Source of the DNA: Paraktedonobacter sp964250225
GTDB lineage: Bacteria; Chloroflexota; Ktedonobacteria; Ktedonobacterales; Ktedonobacteraceae
DNA: 35,374 nucleotides
Direction of reading: 5' to 3'
Assembly: GCA_964250225.1 (NCBI GenBank)
Contig: CAXUEY010000057.1
Location: forward strand, 1-35,374
Shown: positions 1-7,422 of the stretch, one piece after another
Position numbering within the stretch: position 1 is the stretch's first letter
Layout: the number at the start of each line of letters is the position of its first letter
Notes under the pieces: generated by a model
The model's input: the letters and a program-made list of their open reading frames with translations, nothing else
Databases searched by the model: none
What the model was told of the DNA's origin: nothing
Translations under genes and position numbers: made by a program

Positions 1-1
1 C

Positions 2-1693
2 TATTGTGGAGTGGCTGCCGAGGCGATAGGGCACGCGCTGGAGCGTTTTGAGCCGTTGCGCGGAAGGTTGCGGGTGTTGCCAGGTGTAGAGGGGACGACG
101 TTGTTGGATGATACGCATAACGCCAGCCCAGCCTCGGTGAACGCGGGCCTGGCGACGTTGCGCGAGTTGGCCGCCGGGCTGCGCATCGCGGTGCTGGGCG
201 ATATGTTGCGTCTGGGCGAGTACGAGTTGGAGGGTCATCACCTGGTGGGCGTGCAGGCTGCCTCCTGCGTCGATTACCTGATTACGCGTGGTGAGCGAGC
301 TGTACACATTGCCGAGGCTGCGCGTCAGGCTGGTCTGGCCCCCGAATGCACTATCGCAACCGCTACGCACGAGGATGCAGCGCGTGTGGTGCAGCGTCTG
401 GTGAGGCAGATGGGGGAACAATGGCAGGATGGGCAGAGCTGCGCGATCCTGGTGAAAGGCTCCGAGGAGACACGTATGGAGCGGGTGAGTGAGCTGCTGA
501 TGGCACAGCCTGAGCAGGCGCCTGAAGAGTTGGTGCGCCAGACGCCGGGCTGGAAGCAGATCGTCCTGATGCGACCCGAACGACCCACGTGGTTGGAGAT
601 CGACCTGAGCGCCATCGCCAATAACACACGGCGCATGCAGGAACTGGTCGGGCCAGACGTGCGCGTGCTGGTCAGTCTCAAGGCCGATGGCTACGGACAT
701 GGCGCGTTGAAGGTCGCGCGCACAGCCCTGCATAACGGGGCCAGTATGCTGGGGGTCGCGACCGTGAGCGAGGCCGCGCCACTGCGCGAGGCGGGAATTC
801 GCGCGCCCATTCTGGTCTTTGGCTACGTTCCGCTCTGGCAGATGCGCGAGGCAGTGCGCCTGGACCTGACCGTCACTCTCTACGCCCTCGACGCGGCCCA
901 GGCCCTTGCCCGCACAGCCCAGGCGCTGGACAGGACCGCGCGCGTGCATGTGAAGGTCGATACGGGTATGGGGCGTTTAGGCGTGCGTTCCGAGCAAATG
1001 ACTGAGATCCTGGAATTGATCCGCGAGATCAAGCGCTTGCCGCAGCTTGAGTTCGAGGGACTATTTACCCACTTCGCCAAAGCCGACGCACAAGATCTGT
1101 CCCACGCTCGTCTGCAACTAACACGTTTTCAACAGCTCTTACGGGTCATCAAGGAAGAGGGGCTGAGGCCGCCGCTGGTGCATGCCGCCAACAGTGCCGC
1201 GACCCTCAGTTTACCAGAGGCGCGTTTCGATATGGTGCGTCCTGGCATCGCGCTGTACGGGCTGGACCCCTCGCCGGATGTGCGTGTGCCAGAGGGGTTT
1301 CGGCCCGCGCTCTCCTTTAAGACGCAGGTGGCACAGGTCAAGTTGATCCCGGCGGGCGAGTGCATCAGCTATGGCTGCACCTATGTGACCGAGCGGCCAA
1401 CAGAGATCGCCGTGCTGCCGGTGGGCTATGCCGACGGTTTTCGACGCGCACCATCTAACTGGGGTTCGGTGTTGATCCGTGGCCAGGAGGCGGCGTTGCT
1501 GGGGCGAGTCTGCATGGACCAGTGTATGGTCGATGTCTCGCATATTCCCGGTGTGCGCGTGGGTGACGAGGTTGTGCTGATTGGGCGGCAGGGAGAGGCC
1601 GTTTTGAGCGCGGAAATGGTCGCGCAACGGCTTGGCACCATCAATTACGAGGTCGTCGCCGAGATCCTCGCACGCGTGCCACGCGTAGACTGA
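2..1693 (+). CDS. MurF C-terminal part fused to alanine racemase (5' truncated)
   Basis: This is the 3' part of a bifunctional gene; the frame is open to the left edge and the true start lies outside. The first ~160 codons match the C-terminal domain of MurF, which adds D-Ala-D-Ala to UDP-MurNAc-tripeptide: a DDTHNASPASV stretch (family DDxYNANPxS) and a late VKGSEETRMERV (family KGSRxxxME). From about nt 585 the same frame encodes a full fold-type III alanine racemase (L-Ala to D-Ala, PLP-dependent). It begins TWLEIDLSAIANN, has the PLP lysine in LKADGYGHG (codon at nt 680), the catalytic tyrosine in ISYGCTY (nt 1370), then PVGYADG and the ending INYEVVAEILARVPR. There is no stop or restart between the domains. 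MurF-Alr fusions are known mainly from Bacteroidota. Both activities feed cytoplasmic peptidoglycan precursor synthesis. Domain assignment is firm; that both halves are active is inferred. Confidence 0.93.
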   Translation, partial: YCGVAAEAIGHALERFEPLRGRLRVLPGVEGTTLLDDTHNASPASVNAGLATLRELAAGLRIAVLGDMLRLGEYELEGHHLVGVQAASCVDYLITRGERAVHIAEAARQAGLAPECTIATATHEDAARVVQRLVRQMGEQWQDGQSCAILVKGSEETRMERVSELLMAQPEQAPEELVRQTPGWKQIVLMRPERPTWLEIDLSAIANNTRRMQELVGPDVRVLVSLKADGYGHGALKVARTALHNGASMLGVATVSEAAPLREAGIRAPILVFGYVPLWQMREAVRLDLTVTLYALDAAQALARTAQALDRTARVHVKVDTGMGRLGVRSEQMTEILELIREIKRLPQLEFEGLFTHFAKADAQDLSHARLQLTRFQQLLRVIKEEGLRPPLVHAANSAATLSLPEARFDMVRPGIALYGLDPSPDVRVPEGFRPALSFKTQVAQVKLIPAGECISYGCTYVTERPTEIAVLPVGYADGFRRAPSNWGSVLIRGQEAALLGRVCMDQCMVDVSHIPGVRVGDEVVLIGRQGEAVLSAEMVAQRLGTINYEVVAEILARVPRVD

Positions 1694-1700
1694 TGGCTCT

Positions 1701-1755
1701 GTAAGCTGAGATGGACTGGAAAAATCGGCGATTTTTCCAGTCCATCCCAGCTTAC
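1701..1755. terminator. 27-bp-arm palindrome between convergent genes (probable bidirectional terminator)
   Basis: The arms 1701-1727 and 1729-1755 are complementary at 26 of 27 positions around one central base. The single exception (A1709 against C1747) can form a G-U pair in one of the two transcripts. It lies 8 bp after the murF-alr stop and 8 bp before the stop of the convergent sulfurtransferase gene. A and T tracts lie inside the upper stem rather than as a trailing U run, so it is not a classical intrinsic terminator, but its position fits transcription termination on both strands. Confidence 0.75.
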
Positions 1756-1762
1756 TCATGCC

Positions 1763-2614
1763 TTATTTTTCGATGGGGGCGTCGATCAGGCTGCCCCACT
1801 CGGTCCAGGAGCCGTCGTAGTTGCGCACATTCTGGTAGCCTAGCAGATAGTGCAAGGCAAACCAGGTGTGGCTGCTGCGTTCACCGATGCGGCAATAGGC
1901 GATGACCTCTTTATTGCCGGTCACGCCCTTGCCCTCGTAGAGCGCCTTGAGTTCACTCGCGCTTTTGAACGTGCCATCCTCGCGCACGGCTGAACCCCAG
2001 GGGATATTGGCCGCGCCGGGGATATGGCCGCCGCGCTGAGCGCCCTCTTGCGGCAGGTTGGCGGGTGCCAGCAACTCGCCACTATATTCACCAGGTGAGC
2101 GCACGTCGACCAGGGCAACGTCGCCACTGTTCAGTTTGCTGTGAACCTGGTCGCGATAGGCGCGGATAGCCTCGTCGGGTGCGCTAGCCGTGTAGGTCGT
2201 GCTCTCGTAGGATGGCACCTCGCTGGTGATTTCGCGTTTGTCGGCCAGCCATTTCACACGTCCACCGTCCAGTAAGCGCACATCCTGGTGGCCGTAGTAT
2301 TTCAAAATCCACAGTGCCCAGGCAGCAAACCAGTTATTGTTATCACCATACAAAACGATGGTGGTGTCGTTGCTCACGCCAGCGGTGGAGAGCAGCATCT
2401 CCAGATTTGCTCGCGAGACCGGAGAGCGCATCAACTGATCCTGCAACTCTTTCTGCCAGTTGAAGCCAAGCGCGCCGGGAATATGGCTCTCAGCGTAGGC
2501 TTTGGTATCAACATCCACCTCAATCAAACGCACTTTGGGATCGTGTAAATGCTCCTCGACCCAGGCGGCGTCCACCAGAACCTCTGGATGAACATATCCT
2601 TTGTTCTCTGCCAT
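1763..2614 (-). CDS. Thiosulfate/3-mercaptopyruvate sulfurtransferase (two rhodanese domains)
   Basis: The 283-residue product is a tandem-rhodanese sulfurtransferase, which moves sulfane sulfur from thiosulfate or 3-mercaptopyruvate to cyanide or other thiophiles. The N-terminal rhodanese half is non-catalytic, as usual. The C-terminal half carries the active-site loop around Cys241 in YCRIGERSSHTWF, the CRxGxR(S/T) form typical of thiosulfate sulfurtransferases; the nearby VDVRSPGEYSGE is the usual rhodanese loop. Length is normal for the family. The start is supported by GAGG about 6 nt upstream. The gene is divergent from a LysR regulator, suggesting control by that regulator (inference). 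Substrate preference cannot be decided from sequence. Confidence 0.9.
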   Translation of the reverse strand: MAENKGYVHPEVLVDAAWVEEHLHDPKVRLIEVDVDTKAYAESHIPGALGFNWQKELQDQLMRSPVSRANLEMLLSTAGVSNDTTIVLYGDNNNWFAAWALWILKYYGHQDVRLLDGGRVKWLADKREITSEVPSYESTTYTASAPDEAIRAYRDQVHSKLNSGDVALVDVRSPGEYSGELLAPANLPQEGAQRGGHIPGAANIPWGSAVREDGTFKSASELKALYEGKGVTGNKEVIAYCRIGERSSHTWFALHYLLGYQNVRNYDGSWTEWGSLIDAPIEK

Positions 2615-2811
2615 AAAAAACCTCTTCTCTGTCTGTCTCTATCTTTAAAAATAAGGCGATGCTATTGTGGACATCTGCCCCGCTTAAAAACACCATATCA
2701 TATGCACGCGACTGCCCACAAGGAAAAACTTGATTTTGTTGATCGACTTACACATTGCTATGGATCGCGAGGAATTTATTCGTTGGCGTTATTGTTGGTA
2801 TGCATAGAGGT

Positions 2812-2817
2812 TATAAT
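2812..2817 (+). promoter_or_regulatory. Possible -10 element upstream of the LysR gene
   Basis: A consensus TATAAT lies 44 bp before the GTG start of the LysR gene, in the divergent gap with the sulfurtransferase. No good -35 is seen: TTATTG at 2789-2794 has the right 17-bp spacing but matches poorly. A weak or activator-dependent promoter is possible. Confidence 0.4.
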
Positions 2818-2860
2818 AGCGGACAAGCGGAGCCGGGCGCTCCTGAGAGGGAAACATCTC

Positions 2861-3781
2861 GTGAATCTGTATCATTTGCGTGTATTTCTGACGGTGGCTG
2901 AATATGAACATATCACACGGGCTTCGGAAGAGCTATATTTGAGCCAGCCCGCCGTGACCAAGATCGTGCAGAGTCTGGAGCAGGAGATCAAGCAGAAGCT
3001 GGTCGAGCGGCAAGGACGGCGCATCGCCCTGACCTACGCGGGCCAGGTGCTCAGGACGTATGCCCGACGCATGTTTGCATTGGAACGCGAGATGGAGGAG
3101 GCGCTGTCGGCCCTGAGTGATATTGAGACGGGCGAAGTGACGCTGGCAGCTAATCCCACCATAGGGATTTATCTGGTGCCGACGATTGTCGCCAGTTTCC
3201 GGGCACGCTACCCCTGTGTGAAGATCAACCTGGAGATCCTCAAATCGCGCGAGATCATCGAGAACACCTTTGAATGGAGACTGGAATTTGGCCTGGTCGA
3301 GCTGGACCCGGCTGAGCTGCCCATCGGCCTGGAGTGCGAGACCATCGCCTACGACGAGCTGGTCCTGGTCGTCGCGCCCAATCATCCCTGGAGCGATCTG
3401 GAGTCGATCACGCCAGAAGAACTGCGTGATGGCGTGCTGATCCTGCGCGAGTCGGGCAGCGGCCATCGTGAGTCGATAGATCACGCCTTTTCCCACCAGG
3501 GATACGCCGTGACGCCGCTGCTGACCGTGCCCGATAGCGAAGTCATCAAACAAATGGCGGTCAAAGGCGTCGGAGCTACGATCATTCCAAAGATGAGCAT
3601 CCGAAGTGAACTGGAGAGCGGCGAGCTTTTGCGTTTGCCCATCGCTGGCATGGAGATGCACCCACAACTCAACATGATCTGGCGCGAGGACAAGCAGTTT
3701 TCGCCCGCTGCTCAGGCCTTTCGCGAACTGCTACGCCGCGAGATTCGCATGATTGAGGGCACACAGCACGCTGCATCATGA
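2861..3781 (+). CDS. LysR-family transcriptional regulator
   Basis: A 306-residue LysR-type regulator. Residues 1-60 form the winged helix-turn-helix (LYHLRVFLTVAEYEHITRAS, then LSQPAVTKIVQSLEQEI); the rest is the periplasmic-binding-protein-like effector domain, with a typical GVGATIIPKM segment near the end. The reading frame is open further upstream to 2549, but that extension overlaps the neighbouring gene and has no LysR similarity. The GTG at 2861 gives the canonical N-terminus and has AGAGGGA about 9 nt before it. It is transcribed away from the sulfurtransferase, a typical LysR arrangement, so control of sulfur metabolism in the manner of CysB or CysL is plausible. The effector is not recognisable. 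Confidence 0.9.
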   Translation: MNLYHLRVFLTVAEYEHITRASEELYLSQPAVTKIVQSLEQEIKQKLVERQGRRIALTYAGQVLRTYARRMFALEREMEEALSALSDIETGEVTLAANPTIGIYLVPTIVASFRARYPCVKINLEILKSREIIENTFEWRLEFGLVELDPAELPIGLECETIAYDELVLVVAPNHPWSDLESITPEELRDGVLILRESGSGHRESIDHAFSHQGYAVTPLLTVPDSEVIKQMAVKGVGATIIPKMSIRSELESGELLRLPIAGMEMHPQLNMIWREDKQFSPAAQAFRELLRREIRMIEGTQHAAS

Positions 3782-4087
3782 ACCCTTCTCAGGCACATAG
3801 ATCTCATCTGATGTGGCAAGGAGACCCCTGGATTCTATTTCCTGGGCGATCCACGAGGGCAAGGGCGATGAAAAAATTAGCGAAATTATGGATGTGATAC
3901 GGCGCTACACCAGAGCGTAGCGTCCTACGTCTGCAAATGCATACCACGTATACGTGTGTTGTCTTGTCTTATGGTGAGAAACGGCCTTTATTTTGAAACG
4001 GCTTCCCATTCGCTTTCTCAGGACCGGCGGCCCCGCGATGCTCAAGATGATGAAAACGCCCGTGCAAGAAATGGAGCATATGGAGCC
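3782..4087. other. Gene-free gap between convergent genes, with palindromes
   Basis: This 306-bp stretch separates the LysR gene from the ArsR gene. It contains a perfect 12-bp palindrome CACGTATACGTG at 3945-3956 and a small hairpin CGTAG-CGTC-CTACG around 3915-3928. A 35-codon open frame at 3813-3920 (GTG start, no ribosome binding site) is not convincing as a gene. Confidence 0.5.
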
Positions 4088-4657
4088 TCACGGCATGACG
4101 CGCCAATAAATGCCCTGCTCGCGTTGCAGCAGATGTTCGCCGACCATCTCGCGGCGCAGGGTTGAGGCGTCAAGATGGTGGCGTTTGATGATCTCATTGA
4201 CCTGAGCCTCGGTGTAGCGCGTGCCTGGCTCGAACAGGTTGGCCAGCCAGCGCAGCACCACCGAGCGTTTCTTACGATTGGCCGGGATCTCCTTGAGTTG
4301 TGGCCCCTCAAAGAAGTCCCGCAGCACCTTGCGCTCCCAGGCGTCGGCCTCCATATCTTGCATCGGTACCAGTTCGGTCATTTTCTCCGACGAGAGCAGC
4401 CCCTTGCTGGTCGCGCGCAACGTTTCCGCGTCGAGCTGGTAGTAATGCGTATTGCCCTCTGTACGCATCTTCACCAACCCCAACTCTTTGAGTCGCGCCA
4501 GGTGGTGCGAGATCGTTGGCGCCTTGAGTTGTAATAGCGCGGCCAGCTCTTCCACACTATATTCACGTGCCGCCAGGATGCCCAGCAGCTTCAGGCGATT
4601 CTCATCGGCCAACACTTTAAAAAAGTGGAGCAGTGCTTCAAATTCTTCCGGTGGCAT
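4088..4657 (-). CDS. ArsR-family regulator with C-terminal DUF2087 domain
   Basis: A 189-residue protein. Residues ~5-85 are an ArsR-type winged helix (FFKVLADENRLKLLGIL, then the recognition helix LKAPTISHHLARLKELGLV). Residues ~120-188 match DUF2087, a small domain often attached to such regulators (YTEAQVNEIIKRHH, LRREMVGEHLLQR, ending YWRV). The metal-binding ELCxCDL motif of ArsR/SmtB sensors is absent, so this is probably not a metal sensor. AAGGAG lies 7 nt before the ATG. Its own promoter carries a 22-bp operator at the expected start of transcription, indicating autorepression (inference). The signal sensed is unknown. Confidence 0.9.
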   Translation of the reverse strand: MPPEEFEALLHFFKVLADENRLKLLGILAAREYSVEELAALLQLKAPTISHHLARLKELGLVKMRTEGNTHYYQLDAETLRATSKGLLSSEKMTELVPMQDMEADAWERKVLRDFFEGPQLKEIPANRKKRSVVLRWLANLFEPGTRYTEAQVNEIIKRHHLDASTLRREMVGEHLLQREQGIYWRVMP

Positions 4658-4672
4658 TCGTATGCTCCTTGT

Positions 4673-4694
4673 TAATTAGATTGATATCTAATTA
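4673..4694 (-). promoter_or_regulatory. Palindromic operator of the ArsR-DUF2087 gene
   Basis: TAATTAGAT-TGAT-ATCTAATTA is a perfect 9-bp-arm inverted repeat around a 4-bp centre. It lies immediately downstream of the -10 element and upstream of the ribosome binding site, the usual place for an autorepressor operator. The core TTAGA-N6-TCTAATTAG recurs at 8840-8859. Confidence 0.8.
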
Positions 4695-4696
4695 GA

Positions 4697-4725
4697 ATTA
4701 TATCGAATAGGGAGGAAGATGTCAA
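4697..4725 (-). promoter_or_regulatory. Consensus sigma-70-type promoter of the ArsR-DUF2087 gene
   Basis: Read on the minus strand, TTGACA (4725-4720) and TATAAT (4702-4697) are both perfect consensus hexamers with 17-bp spacing. Such a strong promoter overlapped by a palindrome fits a tightly repressed, inducible gene. Confidence 0.85.
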
Positions 4726-4800
4726 GGGCTGGGAGACAGGTCTTTTATGGGCGCTCAACAATGCCTGGTTGCTGCTCGTGCAGGTAGCGGAAGAAGCGCC

Positions 4801-6027
4801 TTAGTATGTGCCACCACGCGTGACGTAAATGCTGCTACTACCAGTGCGCAGCTTGATCTGTGCGCGGGGGCCGTTGCCCACTTCGTTGGCGCCAAACTCG
4901 TTGTGGACGCCGCCGGAGCCGGTTTTGGCGTCCAGACGAAAGGCGCTGCTGGCCGGTAAACTCACACGGATAGCGCCGCTGCCGGCGTGCATCCCGGTAC
5001 TGCTCTGGGGGTCGAGCGTGCCATCAAATTCGATAGAGCTGCTGCCCGTCTTTAATAGCGAGTAGCCAGTGAGAGCGGATTGTCTCATTTCGATGCGCCC
5101 GCTGCCGGTGCGCGCCTTGACCTGGCCGCGCAGGTTGATACCCTCGATACGCGAGCTACCGGTATGCAGGTCGATCTGGCCCTGGAGGTTCTGCACTTCG
5201 ATGTGCGAACTACCAGTGCGCAGTTCGATGCGGCCCGTCAGGTTGCTGCCTTCGATGTGGCCACTGCCGGTTTTCATGGCGATCTGCCCCTCGATATCGC
5301 GGGCCTCAATGCTGCCGCTGCCGGTACGCACGCGCACATCCCCGTTTGTGCCCTGTACGGCGACGCGCCCGGAGCCATTCTCCAGTTGCACATCGCAGTT
5401 TGCCGGTACAGTGATCTCGAAATCGACGCTTCTCATGCCAAACTGGAAGAGGTTCCAGGCCACGTTGGTCGTGATATTCAGGGCGTCACCATACTGCTCG
5501 TAGCGCACCTGCATGTTTTCGGGTGTGATACCGATGCCGCTGGCGCGTTTGGTCGCGGCTACGCCGATCATGCCCTCTTCACCCTGGCGAATAGCGACTC
5601 TGCCCGCGCCATTCTTGATGACCAGGCGCGCGTGCTCCTGAACCTGGAAGCTGCGCGTTGGCATGGGGATGGTCACAACGCGCCAGTTGCTCGACAGCGC
5701 GCTCAACCCCGCCACGACCAGCACCGCGACGAGTCCCCAGCTCAGCCAGCCGGGAATACTGGCGAAGTGGCTGCCCGCGATGAAGGCCACACACAGCAGC
5801 GCGAGGATTGCCAGTAATCCTCCCATGCTCTTCTCGCTTTTCAGCGTGGGTTGCAGCTTCTGCCCCTCGCTCCAGATATCGCGCGTCCTGCTGCCGCTAT
5901 ATCCCTCTTCGTAGGATCTATCCGCATAATTCTGTGATTGGGCCTGTTCACGTGGATCAGTGTTGATCTGATTTTCATCCGGTGCTGGATGTTCAGGTAT
6001 GTTATAGATGTGCTCCTGGTTCTGCAT
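4801..6027 (-). CDS. Membrane-anchored DUF4097 beta-ladder protein
   Basis: A 408-residue protein with no recognised enzymatic motif. The first ~65 residues are polar. Two hydrophobic segments at ~68-86 and ~92-112 suggest a membrane hairpin, followed by a linker. Residues ~215-408 form a ladder of short repeats built on xTGSGxIE or xTGSSxIE about every 17-20 residues, characteristic of DUF4097, predicted to form a right-handed beta-helix-like surface. AAGGAG lies 4-5 nt before the ATG. Similar proteins sit near stress or cell-envelope regulators, but no function is established; adhesion or envelope sensing is only a guess. The ArsR gene follows on the same strand with its own promoter. Confidence 0.75.
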   Translation of the reverse strand: MQNQEHIYNIPEHPAPDENQINTDPREQAQSQNYADRSYEEGYSGSRTRDIWSEGQKLQPTLKSEKSMGGLLAILALLCVAFIAGSHFASIPGWLSWGLVAVLVVAGLSALSSNWRVVTIPMPTRSFQVQEHARLVIKNGAGRVAIRQGEEGMIGVAATKRASGIGITPENMQVRYEQYGDALNITTNVAWNLFQFGMRSVDFEITVPANCDVQLENGSGRVAVQGTNGDVRVRTGSGSIEARDIEGQIAMKTGSGHIEGSNLTGRIELRTGSSHIEVQNLQGQIDLHTGSSRIEGINLRGQVKARTGSGRIEMRQSALTGYSLLKTGSSSIEFDGTLDPQSSTGMHAGSGAIRVSLPASSAFRLDAKTGSGGVHNEFGANEVGNGPRAQIKLRTGSSSIYVTRGGTY

Positions 6028-6360
6028 GTTTGCTCCTTGAGGATGGATTGTATAAAAGCATCACCATTTATACGAGATAGATGTGCATGGGGTTGCTTTT
6101 TCCCTCTGTATGGCCAAGCTTGCTGCTCTGCTTGTTTTCAAATGGCTCTGATTAGGTGATAGAATGCTGGAAAGAGCATGCAGGTACATTCATATCACTT
6201 TCGCCGGATGAGGTATAGCTGGCGAAAAAGTACGTTCCTGGGATGTACCTGGTGGGTAAATTTTAGCTCAGGTACGTTCCTGGGATGTACCTTGCGAGCC
6301 AAATTTCATCGTAAGTACGTTCCTGAGATGTACTTCACAGTTCTCTCTTATTGAGGGTAT
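6028..6360. other. Divergent intergenic region with operator-like repeats
   Basis: This 333-bp gap separates the divergent DUF4097 and hydroxy-acid oxidase genes. Its right half holds three near-identical 19-bp repeats, listed separately, and a possible degenerate half-copy GTACATTC at 6184-6191. I see no open frame and no clear promoter hexamers. Confidence 0.6.
6230..6333 (+). repeat. Three phased 19-bp operator-like repeats
   Basis: GTACGTTCCTGGGATGTAC occurs at 6230-6248 and exactly again at 6272-6290; a third copy at 6315-6333 has one change (CTGAGAT). Start-to-start spacing is 42 and 43 bp, about four helical turns, so all copies would face the same side of the DNA. Each copy is an imperfect inverted repeat (GTACRT...GTAC). 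The spacers share AAATTT. The last copy ends 27 bp before the ATG of the oxidase gene, which fits a cooperative regulator site. Confidence 0.8.
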
Positions 6361-7401
6361 ATGCCAGAACGAAAGGATTTCCCTGTGGAACTCGTCAATG
6401 TCAGTGATTATGAAGCGGCTGCCAGGGTGCGTCTGGATCAGAGTAGCTGGGACTTCTACATGGGGGGCAGTGATGATGAGGTAACGTTGCGCGCCAACCG
6501 CAGCGCCTTCGAGCGTATTCGGCTGCGTCCGCGCATGCTGGTTGATGTGAGCACATGCGATACCAGCACCACCGCGCTTGGCACCCCCATTCAGATGCCG
6601 ATCATGGTTGCCCCTACCTCATATCATGGTCTTGCCCATCCTGACGCAGAGTGCGCGACAGTGCAGGGCGCGGGGCGGGCAGGTACCCTGATGACCGTCA
6701 GTACCGCCGCGAGCCGTCACCTTGAGGACATAGCAGCGGCGGCCAGCGGTCCACTCTGGTTTCAGCTCTATGTCTCGCAAGATGAGCGTGTGACCGCGAA
6801 CCTGGTCCAGCGGGCCGAGAGAGCTGGCTATCGCGCGCTTGTACTCACTATCGATATGCCGCGTTTTGGGCGCAGGGAAAAAGATCTGCGCAACCAGCAT
6901 GTGCGGACGCTGCCGGGGAACTTCAAAGATGAAGGTGAGGCTATCCGAAAAAATTCCCTCACCTGGAAAGATGTGGACTGGTTGCGCACCCTGACCTCGC
7001 TGCCCATTCTCATCAAAGGCGTCCTGACGCCAGAGGACGCTTTGCTGGGGCTTGAGCATGGCGTTGATGGTATTGTCGTCTCCAATCATGGTGGACGTCA
7101 GCTCGATGGCGCGCTCGCCAGCATCGAGGCGTTGCCAGAGGTCGTCGAGGCAGTCGCGGGGCGCTGCGAGGTCTATCTCGATGGAGGGATACGCCGTGGG
7201 ACAGACGTGCTCAAGGCGCTGGCCATAGGGGCGCGTGCCGTGCTGGTGGGCCGACCCATTCTGATGGGGCTGACAGTCGAGGGCGCGGCGGGTGTGCAAG
7301 ATGTTCTCACACTGTTGCGGACGGAATTTGAGATAGCTATGGCCCTCTGCGGCTGCCCGACGGTAGCAAGCATCAATCGTTCGCTTGTGCGCTGGCTATA
7401 G
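6361..7401 (+). CDS. FMN-dependent alpha-hydroxy-acid oxidase/dehydrogenase
   Basis: A 346-residue member of the glycolate oxidase / L-lactate oxidase / LldD family, which oxidises (S)-2-hydroxy acids to 2-oxo acids using FMN in a TIM barrel. Visible landmarks: WDFYMGGSDDEVTLRANR near the N-terminus, MVAPTSYHGLAHPD, WFQLYV (FMN-side tyrosine), Lys219 in ILIKGV, the catalytic base His243 with Arg246 in SNHGGRQLDG, then DGGIRRGTDVLKALAIGA and VGRP for phosphate binding. Length is normal for soluble members. GAGGG lies only 3 nt before the ATG. It is followed 21 bp later by an RraA-type aldolase, suggesting a two-step hydroxy-acid catabolic operon. Whether it is an oxidase or a dehydrogenase, and its substrate, cannot be told from sequence. 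Confidence 0.9.
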   Translation: MPERKDFPVELVNVSDYEAAARVRLDQSSWDFYMGGSDDEVTLRANRSAFERIRLRPRMLVDVSTCDTSTTALGTPIQMPIMVAPTSYHGLAHPDAECATVQGAGRAGTLMTVSTAASRHLEDIAAAASGPLWFQLYVSQDERVTANLVQRAERAGYRALVLTIDMPRFGRREKDLRNQHVRTLPGNFKDEGEAIRKNSLTWKDVDWLRTLTSLPILIKGVLTPEDALLGLEHGVDGIVVSNHGGRQLDGALASIEALPEVVEAVAGRCEVYLDGGIRRGTDVLKALAIGARAVLVGRPILMGLTVEGAAGVQDVLTLLRTEFEIAMALCGCPTVASINRSLVRWL

Positions 7402-7422
7402 AATATTCAAGGAGAATCAACC

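Noticed and set aside
1211..1759. 182-codon minus-strand frame opposite the alanine racemase domain
   Set aside because: It overlaps a fully supported enzyme domain and ends inside the palindrome; no start signal or similarity.
2549..2860. N-terminal extension of the LysR protein
   Set aside because: It would overlap the sulfurtransferase gene and has no LysR similarity; GTG 2861 gives the canonical N-terminus and has a ribosome binding site.
3813..3920. 35-codon frame between the LysR and ArsR genes
   Set aside because: It has a GTG start, no ribosome binding site and no recognisable family; it may be a relic but cannot be supported.
5080..5817. 245-codon plus-strand frame opposite the DUF4097 gene
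   Set aside because: It is the antisense shadow of the regular TGS repeats and lacks any start signal.
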